DNA of 12,636 bases, taken from assembly GCA_031280115.1 (NCBI GenBank), contig JAITHF010000232.1, positions 1 to 12,636 of the forward strand. The letters are read 5' to 3'. Position numbers and translations under genes: made by a program. Positions 1 through 6,152 of this stretch are shown piece by piece. Source of the stretch: Spirochaetaceae bacterium. GTDB lineage: Bacteria; Spirochaetota; Spirochaetia; Treponematales; Breznakiellaceae. Numbering within the stretch: the stretch's first letter is position 1; every line of letters starts with the position of its first letter. The notes under the pieces were generated by a model. It searched no databases. It was not told the origin of the DNA and saw nothing but the letters and a program-made list of their open reading frames with translations.

Positions 1-168
1 TATTCGGGGGTCAGAACAACTTATTCGGGGGTCAGAACAACTTATTCGGGGGTCAGAACAACTCATTCGGGGGTCAGAACAACTCATTCGGGGGTCAGAA
101 CAACTTATTCGGGGAGCAGAATAACTTATTCGGGGAGCAGAATAACTTATTCGGGAGCCAAAATAAAC
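1..168. repeat. Tandem array of eight 21-bp units, open at the left window edge
   Basis: Units begin at 1, 22, 43, 64, 85, 106, 127 and 148, each close to TATTCGGGGGTCAGAACAAC plus T. Units 1-5 are near-identical (units 4-5 start with C). Units 6-7 carry GGAGCAGAATAAC instead, and unit 8 (GGGAGCCAAAATAAAC) is the most diverged, next to the following repeat. The units are contiguous with no spacers, so this is not a CRISPR. The 21-bp period equals two helical turns and also seven codons. The array probably continues to the left of the window. It could be coding repeats, an intergenic satellite, or the repeated end of an insertion sequence. Confidence 0.95.
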
Positions 169-186
169 TATCCTGTCCCCAGATAA
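1..186 (+). other. Possible C-terminal coding tail made of heptapeptide repeats (left edge)
   Basis: Frame 1 is open from the window edge to a TAA at 184-186. It reads as heptapeptides YSGVRTT, HSGVRTT and YSGSRIT, ending YSGAKIN-YPVPR-stop. A gene entering from the left could end here. Against this, a 21-bp repeat without stops stays open automatically, and frame 3 (LFGGQNN repeats) is also open, to a TAG at 279-281. The reason to keep frame 1 is that the right-hand array, read inward, ends in the same frame with NYPVPA-stop. No start codon or upstream domain is visible, so coding status is unproven. Confidence 0.25.
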
Positions 187-301
187 ATCATTGTTTTATA
201 ATGACTTATCGGCGCTGCGCGCCTCTTTGGGAAGAATTTAGGGGCTTTTTTTACCGGCGCTTCATGGTTTACGGCTCATAGTGCAAACGACGACTGCTGA
301 A

Positions 302-314
302 ACAGCCGGAGGCT
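302..314. other. Small palindrome (CAGCC-GGA-GGCTG)
   Basis: A 5-bp perfect stem with a GGA loop lies inside the left arm, within the longest block conserved with the right arm. A related stem, ACAGCC-GAA-GGCTGT, sits at 12181-12195. It resembles the small hairpins of REP-like intergenic repeats. Its function is unknown. Confidence 0.6.
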
Positions 315-435
315 GCCCCCAAACCCCCGCTAATGCTTCCTGCGTTGCGCCCATGCGCCTGCGAATTCCGCTGAGGCCCCGCGTGTGGGTTGTGACTAAA
401 CCCACAAACCCTCCCGCCGCAAGAAGCACCTGAAA

Positions 436-448
436 CCCCCGCAGGGGG
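436..448. terminator. GC hairpin at the inner end of the left arm, possible weak terminator
   Basis: CCCCC-GCA-GGGGG forms a perfect 5-bp stem followed by CTCTTTACTT, which is only partly T-rich. The equivalent hairpins on the right are at 12200-12212 and 12313-12325, so it is a regular part of the repeat unit. It could stop transcription arriving from the left just before the alaX gene, but the stem is short and the T-run poor. Confidence 0.3.
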
Positions 449-451
449 CTC

Positions 452-480
452 TTTACTTACCGGTTATTAACGGGCATACT
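452..480 (+). promoter_or_regulatory. Candidate sigma-70-type promoter for the alaX-led gene run
   Basis: TTTACT (452-457) and CATACT (475-480) are separated by exactly 17 nt, and each matches the sigma-70 -35/-10 consensus at four of six positions. Transcription would start near 487, at or next to the ATG of the first gene, giving a leaderless or nearly leaderless mRNA. It lies just inside the end of the left repeat. The boxes are imperfect, so this is a candidate only. Confidence 0.3.
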
Positions 481-486
481 AAGGGT

Positions 487-1683
487 ATGGGAACAGAACG
501 AGCCTATTATCAGGGGCTGTCAGAGTCCTCCGGGGAAATCAGGGAAATCCGCTTTTCAGGGGGCGCCGCCCTGGTGGTGCTGGACAGAACAATTTTTTAC
601 CCTGAAAGCGGGGGGCAGGCCGGTGACCGGGGGTGGATTAACCGCGCCCCAGTGCTGGACACGCAGGAAGAAGCCGGGGAAATCCTGCACCGCGTGTCGG
701 AAGAGGACGCGGCGGCGCTGAGGCCCGGAAAGGCCGCGCTGGTTCTCGACACGGCCCGGCGGCGGGATTTCACAGCCCACCATACGGCGCAGCACCTCCT
801 TTCGGGCATCATCCTCAGACAGACCGGAGCCCGCACCGCCTCTATGCGTTTGGGCGAACAGGTATGCACCATAGACGTTGAGGCCCCGTCGTTCCCGCAG
901 GACGCGCTCTTTGAGGCTGAAGAGGCGGCTGCCGCGGGAATCGAGGCGGACCATCCGGTTTCTGTCCACCTGTGCCCTCCGGAAAATCTGGCTGATTTCC
1001 CTTTGCGGAAGGCGCCGCCCAGCGGCGGGGCGCCGGTACGGGTGGTGGAAATCCAGGGCCAAGACTTCTCCCCGTGCTGCGGCACCCATCTTGCCTCCAC
1101 CGGGCAGATCGGGATTCTGAGAATTTTGAAGGCTGAAAAATATAAGGGCATGACCCGGATTTCGTTTATTGCAGGAAGGCGGGCCCTCAATGACAGCCGC
1201 ATGCTCAGGCGCGAAGGGGAGCGTATCTCCCGCTCCCTCAAGGTTCCGGTCCCTGAGATAAGCGGCGCAGTGGCGGCGCTGCTTGAAAAGGCCGCCTGCC
1301 TTGAGCGGCGCCTTGCTGAACAGGAAGCGGAAGGGGCCCTCCGCAAGGCCCGGGACCTGGTGCGCGAAAAGGGGCATGAACCCATCATCGCCGCATCGGC
1401 GCCTGACGCGGAGTTAAGCGAAACCCTTCGTATCGGGCGGGTCGCCCAGACCCTCACGAACCGGGTCATCCTCCTCGGATGCCCGTCCGCGTGCAGGTTC
1501 GCCGGCTTCTGCGCTGATGCGCAGGTTGACCTGCGGCGGCTCTTGCAGGAGCCTATGAAACGGTTCGGCGGCAAAGGCGGCGGGAGCGCCTCCCTCTTTC
1601 AGGGCCAGTTCCCGTCGTCCCGGAACCTTGAAGACTTTATGCGCGCCGTTGCCGAGGGGGGAGGCGCGGCGGGTGAAGGGTGA
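487..1683 (+). CDS. Alanyl-tRNA editing protein, long AlaX type with DHHA1-like tail
   Basis: This is a free-standing trans-editing hydrolase that would remove serine or glycine wrongly attached to tRNA-Ala in the cytoplasm. The N-terminal third matches the beta-barrel region of AlaRS-type editing proteins (FYPESGGQAGDRG at about 38-49). The zinc-site motif HxxxH is at H99/H103 (HHTAQHLLSG), and the CxxxH motif at C197/H201 (CCGTH). The C-terminus (about 345-390) resembles the DHHA1 domain of AlaRS, with FGGKGGGSASLFQG. At 398 residues with both regions it fits the long AlaX class; there is no catalytic AlaRS core. The ATG at 487 has only AAGGG directly before it, so either initiation is weak or the message is leaderless from the promoter at 452-480. 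It leads the co-directional run and stops 18 nt before the next gene. The family call is firm; the amino acid specificity is inferred. Confidence 0.9.
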   Translation: MGTERAYYQGLSESSGEIREIRFSGGAALVVLDRTIFYPESGGQAGDRGWINRAPVLDTQEEAGEILHRVSEEDAAALRPGKAALVLDTARRRDFTAHHTAQHLLSGIILRQTGARTASMRLGEQVCTIDVEAPSFPQDALFEAEEAAAAGIEADHPVSVHLCPPENLADFPLRKAPPSGGAPVRVVEIQGQDFSPCCGTHLASTGQIGILRILKAEKYKGMTRISFIAGRRALNDSRMLRREGERISRSLKVPVPEISGAVAALLEKAACLERRLAEQEAEGALRKARDLVREKGHEPIIAASAPDAELSETLRIGRVAQTLTNRVILLGCPSACRFAGFCADAQVDLRRLLQEPMKRFGGKGGGSASLFQGQFPSSRNLEDFMRAVAEGGGAAGEG

Positions 1684-1701
1684 AAGCAGGAGGGAGGCGG
1701 G

Positions 1702-2523
1702 GTGAGAAAAAATCCCTATAAGACCATCTATAAAGAGCCGCTCCCCAAAGAGGCAAAGGCGAAAATCATGCGGGCCGTCCTCTTTTGGGCGGCCTTTGGG
1801 GTCTTTATCACGGCGCTTTTTATGATCAATATGCCCCGTATCCGCGCCACCATGCGGAGCGCCCTGTGGCCCGCCTGGTTCAAGTCCCGGTCAGCCGCGC
1901 CCTTTCCCGCTTCCGCCCCGCCCCTGCCCGCCCCGCCGCCTGCGGGAGCGGGCGCGGCTGCAGGCGCAGATGAGGGGGAAGGGGAAGAGGCTGTCCGGGA
2001 CGCGCCGGCTGCGCCCGGGGAAAGCCGGGCGGCGGCGGCGGCCTTAGCAGCGCGCCCGCAGGCGGCGCGGGAGCCTGAGCCGCCCCCTTCCCAGACGGCG
2101 CGGGAGCGTTCCCTGTATTTCATCCAGCTTGACCCAAGCGGCGCCCTTTTGCGCGCCAAAGTAACGAGAAAAGCCCCTGCATCCAACGCGCCTCTTCTGG
2201 ACGCGCTTGAGGCGCTTTTGCAGGGGCCCCTTCACGAGGAGCGCCGGCAGGGGATTATTTCGCTTATCCCCCAGGGAACCCGCATCCTTTCCGCTTCGGT
2301 TGTGCGGGATACGGCGTACATCAGTATCAGCGAAGATTTTCAGTATAATACCTTCGGGGTCGAGGGCTACGCGGCCCAGCTTGTCCAGATTGTCTGGACC
2401 GCCACGGAGTTCGCCAATATAAAGGACGTGCAGATCCTCGTAGAAGGGCGGCGGATAGATTATTTAGGCGAGGGAATATGGATAGGCAGCCCCATAACCA
2501 GAGACCCTCTAAGAGGTTTCTAG
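1702..2523 (+). CDS. Membrane-anchored GerMN-domain protein
   Basis: The protein has a short basic N-terminus, one transmembrane helix at about residues 25-44, and a long Ala/Pro/Glu-rich linker (about 62-133). The C-terminal domain (about 138-252) has the pattern of GerMN/sporulation-associated domains (LLDALEALLQGP, LIPQGTRILSASV, AYISISEDF, YAAQLVQIVWTATEF, VQILVEGR). GerMN domains occur in GerM, LpqB and other envelope proteins of non-sporulating bacteria and may bind peptidoglycan or protein partners. Here the domain would face the periplasm on a flexible stalk. The start is GTG at 1702, with AGGAGG about 8 nt upstream. No lipobox is seen, so it is an N-terminally anchored protein rather than a lipoprotein. 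It sits 43 nt upstream of purM. A link to purine synthesis is not evident; co-transcription is plausible. The specific role is unknown. Confidence 0.8.
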   Translation: MRKNPYKTIYKEPLPKEAKAKIMRAVLFWAAFGVFITALFMINMPRIRATMRSALWPAWFKSRSAAPFPASAPPLPAPPPAGAGAAAGADEGEGEEAVRDAPAAPGESRAAAAALAARPQAAREPEPPPSQTARERSLYFIQLDPSGALLRAKVTRKAPASNAPLLDALEALLQGPLHEERRQGIISLIPQGTRILSASVVRDTAYISISEDFQYNTFGVEGYAAQLVQIVWTATEFANIKDVQILVEGRRIDYLGEGIWIGSPITRDPLRGF

Positions 2524-2566
2524 GCGGCGGCAGCGGATACAAAAAATAAACACAAGCGAGGGACAG

Positions 2567-3658
2567 ATGGATTATAAAACCGCCGGCGTGCATATCGAGG
2601 AAGGGTACCGCGCGGTGGCGCAGTATCAGGAGCTTGCGGCAGGCACGCCGCGCCGGGGGGTTATCGGCGGTATCGGCGCCTTCGGGGGGCTTTTTTCGCT
2701 CAAAGAGATTATAGACGCCGGCGCGGGCATGAAAGAGCCGGTGCTGGTCGCCGGCGCCGACGGCGTGGGAACGAAACTTGACACCGCCTTCAGGATGGGC
2801 GTGTATGATACCGTCGGTATTGACTGCGTGGCCATGTGCGTCAATGACATTCTCTGCCACGGGGCGAAGCCCCTGTTCTTTCTTGACTACCTTGCCTGCG
2901 GGAAACTTGACGCCGCTAAAGCGGCGCTCATCGTCAAGGGCGTTGCCGCAGGGTGCCGCGAGAGCGGGGCCGCCCTTTTGGGCGGCGAAACCGCCGAGAT
3001 GCCCGGGTTCTACGCGGACAACCTCTACGATATTGCCGGCTTCGCCCTGGGCATTGCTGACAGGCCCCGCCTCATAGACGGCGCGGCCATTGCCGAGGGG
3101 GACGCGCTTATCGGCATCGCCTCTTCAGGCGCCCACGCCAACGGCTTCAGCCTTATACGCCGGGTTATTCCCGACCTTGCGGAAGACTTTGGCGGTATGC
3201 CTCTGGGACGGGCGCTCCTTGAGCCCACGCGGATATACGCCAAGGCCGTGCTGGAACTGGAGACTGCGCCCCGGGGCATGGCGCATATTACCGGCGGCGG
3301 GTTTTACGAGAACATCCCCCGGATCTTCCCGCCTGATTCCGGCCTGCGCGCGGCGATTACCCAAGACAGCTGGCAAATACCCCCGCTGTTCGCCCGTATT
3401 GCGTGCGGCGTCTCAGGAAGGGCACCGGAGAAAACCGGCGGCGCCGCCCAGGAAGCGGGGATGGAACTCCTTCGCGCAGACAAGAGCCTGTGGGAAACCA
3501 TGTTCCGGGTGTTTAACATGGGCATAGGCTTCGTGCTTGCCGTGCCAAGGGGCGATCAGGACCAGGCCCTGCGCTGCCTCAGCGGGCGCGGCTATCCGGC
3601 GTATCCTCTAGGATGGGTGGAACGCGCCGGCCCGGGCGGGGGGATACGCTTTGTCTGA
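2567..3658 (+). CDS. purM: Phosphoribosylformylglycinamidine cyclo-ligase (AIR synthetase)
   Basis: PurM closes the imidazole ring, converting FGAM to AIR with ATP in step 5 of de novo purine synthesis in the cytoplasm. Its signature segments are present in order: GGIGAFGGLF (34-43), DGVGTK (65-70, nucleotide/metal loop), VNDILCHGAKPLFFLDY (92-108), LGGETAEMPG (138-147), GAHANGFSL and HITGGGFYENIPR. At 363 residues it is a little longer than the roughly 345 usual in E. coli. The ATG at 2567 follows GAGG at 2559-2562. Its last 8 bases overlap the TTG start proposed for purN, which suggests translational coupling. Identification is secure. Confidence 0.97.
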   Translation: MDYKTAGVHIEEGYRAVAQYQELAAGTPRRGVIGGIGAFGGLFSLKEIIDAGAGMKEPVLVAGADGVGTKLDTAFRMGVYDTVGIDCVAMCVNDILCHGAKPLFFLDYLACGKLDAAKAALIVKGVAAGCRESGAALLGGETAEMPGFYADNLYDIAGFALGIADRPRLIDGAAIAEGDALIGIASSGAHANGFSLIRRVIPDLAEDFGGMPLGRALLEPTRIYAKAVLELETAPRGMAHITGGGFYENIPRIFPPDSGLRAAITQDSWQIPPLFARIACGVSGRAPEKTGGAAQEAGMELLRADKSLWETMFRVFNMGIGFVLAVPRGDQDQALRCLSGRGYPAYPLGWVERAGPGGGIRFV

Positions 3659-4310
3659 TCCGGCGCCGCCTTCTTTTTCCCCTCTTTCCCCATTTTCCCC
3701 CCTTTCCCCGCCTTCCCCGCCGGTATCGATTCTGGTGCTGGCTTCGGGAAACGGCTCGAACCTGCAAGCCCTGATTGACGAAGAAAAGCGGGGCGGCCTT
3801 GGGGGCGGCGCCATAGCCGGCGTGGCCTCTGACAGGAGCGGGGCATACGCCCTTGAGCGCTCGCGGCAGGCAGGGATTCCCGCCTGCTTTTTCCCCCGGG
3901 GCCCCGGCCTGTCAGAGCGGGTTCTGCGCTTTGCCCGGGAGCGGTCAGCGGACATCATTATTCTTGCGGGATTTCTTTCGATACTCGAAAACCCCCTCAT
4001 CGACGCCTATGCCGGATGGATGATAAACCTGCACCCCAGCCTGCTCCCCAAGTTCGGGGGCAAGGGCATGCACGGCGGCGCGGTGCATAGGGCGGTTCTT
4101 GCTGCGGGCGAAACCGTGTCGGGCTGTACGGTACACGCCGTAACCTCAGCCGTAGACTCAGGGGCGGTCCTGCTCCAGCGTTCAGTGCCGGTACTGCCGG
4201 AAGACACCCCTGAAAGCCTCGGGCTGCGGGTGCGGGGGGAGGAACACCGCATCATAGCGGAAGCGGCGGAACTGCTTGTCCGGCAGCGCCGGCTTTATGC
4301 GGGACGGTGA
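3651..4310 (+). CDS. purN: Phosphoribosylglycinamide formyltransferase (GART)
   Basis: PurN transfers a formyl group from 10-formyl-THF to GAR, giving FGAR (step 3 of purine synthesis). The conserved core starts at about residue 25 with VSILVLASGNGSNLQAL. The catalytic trio matches N126 and H128 in INLHPSLLP and D169 in TSAVDSGAV. The core of about 195 residues is complete. The first 24 residues are foreign to the family: a Ser/Pro-rich low-complexity stretch (SPLSPFSPLSPPSPP) encoded by a pyrimidine tract. No ATG precedes the core. The only in-frame near-start of the right length is TTG at 3651, overlapping the purM stop by 8 nt; a GTG near 3735 would delete most of the first beta strand. 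The family assignment is firm and the start uncertain. Confidence 0.93.
   Translation: MSDPAPPSFSPLSPFSPLSPPSPPVSILVLASGNGSNLQALIDEEKRGGLGGGAIAGVASDRSGAYALERSRQAGIPACFFPRGPGLSERVLRFARERSADIIILAGFLSILENPLIDAYAGWMINLHPSLLPKFGGKGMHGGAVHRAVLAAGETVSGCTVHAVTSAVDSGAVLLQRSVPVLPEDTPESLGLRVRGEEHRIIAEAAELLVRQRRLYAGR
3669..3720 (+). repeat. Pyrimidine-rich low-complexity tract in the 5' end of purN
   Basis: The + strand is pure C/T from 3669 to 3691 and from 3693 to 3709, then almost pure to 3720, in an irregular TTTCCCC-type pattern. It encodes the Ser/Pro-rich extension of PurN. Such tracts are prone to polymerase slippage. It is roughly complementary in composition to the purine tract after purN (4311-4462). 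Confidence 0.85.
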
Positions 4311-4462
4311 AAGGCGCAAGGAACGGGGCGGAGGGAGGGGGCGGAAGAGGGGCGGAAGGGGGATAGAAAAAAGAATAAAAAAAGAGTAAATAAAGAATAA
4401 AAAAAATAAAAGAACGGAGAATGAAAAAAAGAATGGAGAATGAAAGAAATGAAAGAAATGAA
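4311..4462 (+). repeat. Purine-rich purN-purH spacer with a G-quadruplex motif
   Basis: Nearly every base on the + strand is A or G for about 150 nt. The first part contains five G-runs at 4325-4328, 4333-4335, 4337-4341, 4349-4352 and 4358-4362, with loops of 4, 1, 7 and 5 nt. This satisfies the usual four-run G-quadruplex pattern with loops of seven or fewer. The second part (4366-4462) is A-rich and leads into the purH start. Because it is on the coding strand, the quadruplex would form in the mRNA as well as the DNA. No terminator hairpin is present, so purN and purH can be co-transcribed. Confidence 0.85.
4435..4439 (+). promoter_or_regulatory. Ribosome binding site that bears on the purH start
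   Basis: GGAGA at 4435-4439 directly abuts the first possible ATG (4440), which is too close for use. It lies 9 nt before the second in-frame ATG (4449), a normal spacing, and 18 nt before the third (4458). Another GGAGA at 4416-4420 precedes an out-of-frame ATG at 4421. The start at 4449 is therefore favoured by spacing; 4458 matches the usual MKKRALISV beginning of PurH. Confidence 0.5.
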
Positions 4463-6080
4463 AAAAAGAGCGTTAATCAGCGTCTATGATAAGCACGGCG
4501 TGAGCGCCCTTGCGTCATTCCTGCACGAATCAGGCTGGGACATCTTTTCCACCGGAGGAACCGCCCGCCACCTTGCAAAGGAGCATATTCCGGCGCAGGA
4601 CGTTTCGGACCTCACCGGCTTCGCAGAGTGCCTTGACGGACGGATTAAAACCCTCCATCCGGCTATTCACGGCGGTATTCTTGCCAAACGGGACAACCCG
4701 TCCCACCTTGAGGCCCTGCGGGATCTTGGCTTCGGCGCCATAGACCTTGTCTGTGTCAACCTGTATCCCTTTTTTGAGAAAGCCCAGGACGGCAGCGCCG
4801 AAGACGAACTCCTTGAGTTCATTGATATAGGCGGGAACGCCATGCTTCGGGCCGCTGCCAAGAATTACCGGGACGTTATTGTGCTCACAGACCGCGCCGA
4901 TTACGGGCTTGTCATTGACAGCCTTAAAGCCGGGGGCATTTCCATTGCCTCGCGCCGCCGGCTTGCGGCAAAGGTCTTTGACCTTACCGCCGCCTATGAC
5001 GCGGCGATTGCCCGCCGGATTCTGGACGAGCCGTATCCGGCGTACTGGCCCGCGTCGTTTCAAAAAACCCATTCCCTGCGTTACGGCGAGAACAGCCACC
5101 AATCAGCGGCGCTCTATCTGAACGCCGGCAAGTCAGGCGCGTTTTCAGTATCCTCTATGGAACAGCTTGGGGGCAAGGAACTGAGCTATAATAACATTCG
5201 GGACATTGACCTTGCCTGGAAAGCGGTCTGCGCGTTCGGCCTTGAGTCTGACCAGATACCGCCCCAGGGCGAAGCGGAGGTGCGCCGGCTTTTGCCGGAC
5301 ATTCCGAAACTGCCGCCTGTGTGCTGTGTGGCGGTGAAGCATACCACCCCCTGCGGCATCGCCGCCGGCGCGGACCTTGCCGAAGCCTACGCAAAGTCCG
5401 ATGCCTGCGATCCAGTGTCCATCTACGGCGGCATTGTGGCGTGCAATGTGCCGGTGGATAAAGCAAGCGCGGAAAAGTTTTCCGCCCTGTTTCTGGAGAT
5501 TATCATTGCCCCGGATTTTGACCGCGAGGCTTTGTCAATTCTCAAAGAGAAAAGCGATCTTCGGATTATACGCACCCGCCGGGCGCCCCGGGATGCCTAC
5601 GAGTGCGTTTCGGTTGACGGGGGGCTTTTGGTGCAGGAGGCGGACCATAAACTTATAGCCGCCTGGGATGTCCCTACCAGCGCAAAACCCGGCGCCGATG
5701 ACATTCAGGACATGATTTTCGGCTTCCGGGCAGTAAGTTTCGTGAAATCCAACGCGATTGTGGTGGTAAAAAACCGCGCCGCCCTGGGCATAGGTTCAGG
5801 CGAGACGAACCGGCTTTGGGCGGCGGAGCTTGCTTTGAACCGCGCGTCCCGCGCCGTGGCCGCCGCGGCCCGTACCGGCGCGGACAACGGCGCGCCTCCC
5901 CGGGTGCTGGCGTCTGACGCCTTTTTCCCGTTCCCCGATGTGGTTGAGCTTGCGGCGGCCACAGGCATTAAGACCATTATCCAGCCCGGGGGTTCGGCCA
6001 AGGACGCTCAAGTGGTGGAGATGTGCGACAAGCTGGGAGTCGCTATGGTGTTCGCCGGCATCCGCCATTTCCGCCACTAA
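4440..6080 (+). CDS. purH: Bifunctional AICAR transformylase / IMP cyclohydrolase
   Basis: PurH performs the last two steps of IMP synthesis: formylation of AICAR with 10-formyl-THF, then ring closure. The N-terminal IMP cyclohydrolase (MGS-like) domain covers about residues 8-200, with RALISVYDKHG, FSTGGTARHL, GRIKTLHPAIHGGILA (67-82) and VNLYPF. The transformylase domain follows, with LRYGENSHQ (213-221), the catalytic Lys-His pair K300/H301 in VAVKHTTPCGIA, SNAIVVVKN, the DAFFPFPD segment and the canonical C-terminus (RHFRH). Numbering is from the ATG at 4440. Three in-frame ATGs (4440, 4449, 4458) make the first 6 residues uncertain; 4449 has the best spaced RBS. It follows purN after the purine tract, and the gene order M-N-H supports a purine operon. 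Identification is secure. Confidence 0.97.
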   Translation: MKEMKEMKKRALISVYDKHGVSALASFLHESGWDIFSTGGTARHLAKEHIPAQDVSDLTGFAECLDGRIKTLHPAIHGGILAKRDNPSHLEALRDLGFGAIDLVCVNLYPFFEKAQDGSAEDELLEFIDIGGNAMLRAAAKNYRDVIVLTDRADYGLVIDSLKAGGISIASRRRLAAKVFDLTAAYDAAIARRILDEPYPAYWPASFQKTHSLRYGENSHQSAALYLNAGKSGAFSVSSMEQLGGKELSYNNIRDIDLAWKAVCAFGLESDQIPPQGEAEVRRLLPDIPKLPPVCCVAVKHTTPCGIAAGADLAEAYAKSDACDPVSIYGGIVACNVPVDKASAEKFSALFLEIIIAPDFDREALSILKEKSDLRIIRTRRAPRDAYECVSVDGGLLVQEADHKLIAAWDVPTSAKPGADDIQDMIFGFRAVSFVKSNAIVVVKNRAALGIGSGETNRLWAAELALNRASRAVAAAARTGADNGAPPRVLASDAFFPFPDVVELAAATGIKTIIQPGGSAKDAQVVEMCDKLGVAMVFAGIRHFRH

Positions 6081-6089
6081 TCCCCTGCG

Positions 6090-6106
6090 CCCCCCTCTTC
6101 GGGGGG
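6090..6106. other. GC hairpin in the purH-parC gap
   Basis: CCCCCC (6090-6095) and GGGGGG (6101-6106) pair around TCTTC, ten bases after the purH stop, and a further GAGGGGG run (6111-6117) offers an alternative partner. No T-tract follows, so it is not a classical intrinsic terminator. It could slow transcription, protect the purH 3' end or be a short intergenic repeat. No clear promoter is seen in the remaining 46 nt before parC. Confidence 0.5.
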
Positions 6107-6152
6107 AGGCGAGGGGGATGCGCGGGAGGCTTGCCGGCAGCGGATTATAGGT

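Larger units (their letters stand above)
165..448 (+). repeat. Left arm of a long imperfect inverted repeat
   Basis: This ~284-bp segment recurs as its reverse complement at 12313-12598. Exact shared blocks, in the same order, are 165-180 with 12583-12598 (16 nt), 218-239 with 12523-12544 (22 nt), 295-328 with 12435-12468 (34 nt), 386-401 with 12360-12375 (16 nt) and 405-420 with 12341-12356 (16 nt). The inner end of each arm is a small CCCCC-nnn-GGGGG hairpin. No long ORF fits it. Positions 187-486 hold no gene that I can see. Confidence 0.93.

Noticed and set aside
1..168. CRISPR array
   Set aside because: The 21-bp units are contiguous and nearly identical, with no unique spacers and no cas genes in the window.
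1..168. Plasmid-type iterons or replication origin
   Set aside because: No rep gene, AT-rich melting region or DnaA boxes accompany the array, and the genes are chromosomal housekeeping genes.
165..448. Integron attC site or composite transposon end
   Set aside because: There is no integrase or cassette structure, and the small hairpins and length do not match an attC fold. No transposase lies between the arms.
597..1574. Long antisense ORF (325 codons, - strand) over alaX
   Set aside because: It is a GC-driven shadow of a clearly recognised gene, with Arg/Ser/Ala-rich translation and no family motifs.
4311..4439. Purine riboswitch before purH
   Set aside because: The spacer is almost pure purine and cannot form the paired three-way junction needed.
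6090..6106. Intrinsic terminator after purH
   Set aside because: The hairpin has no following T-run, and parC begins 46 nt later with no clear promoter of its own.
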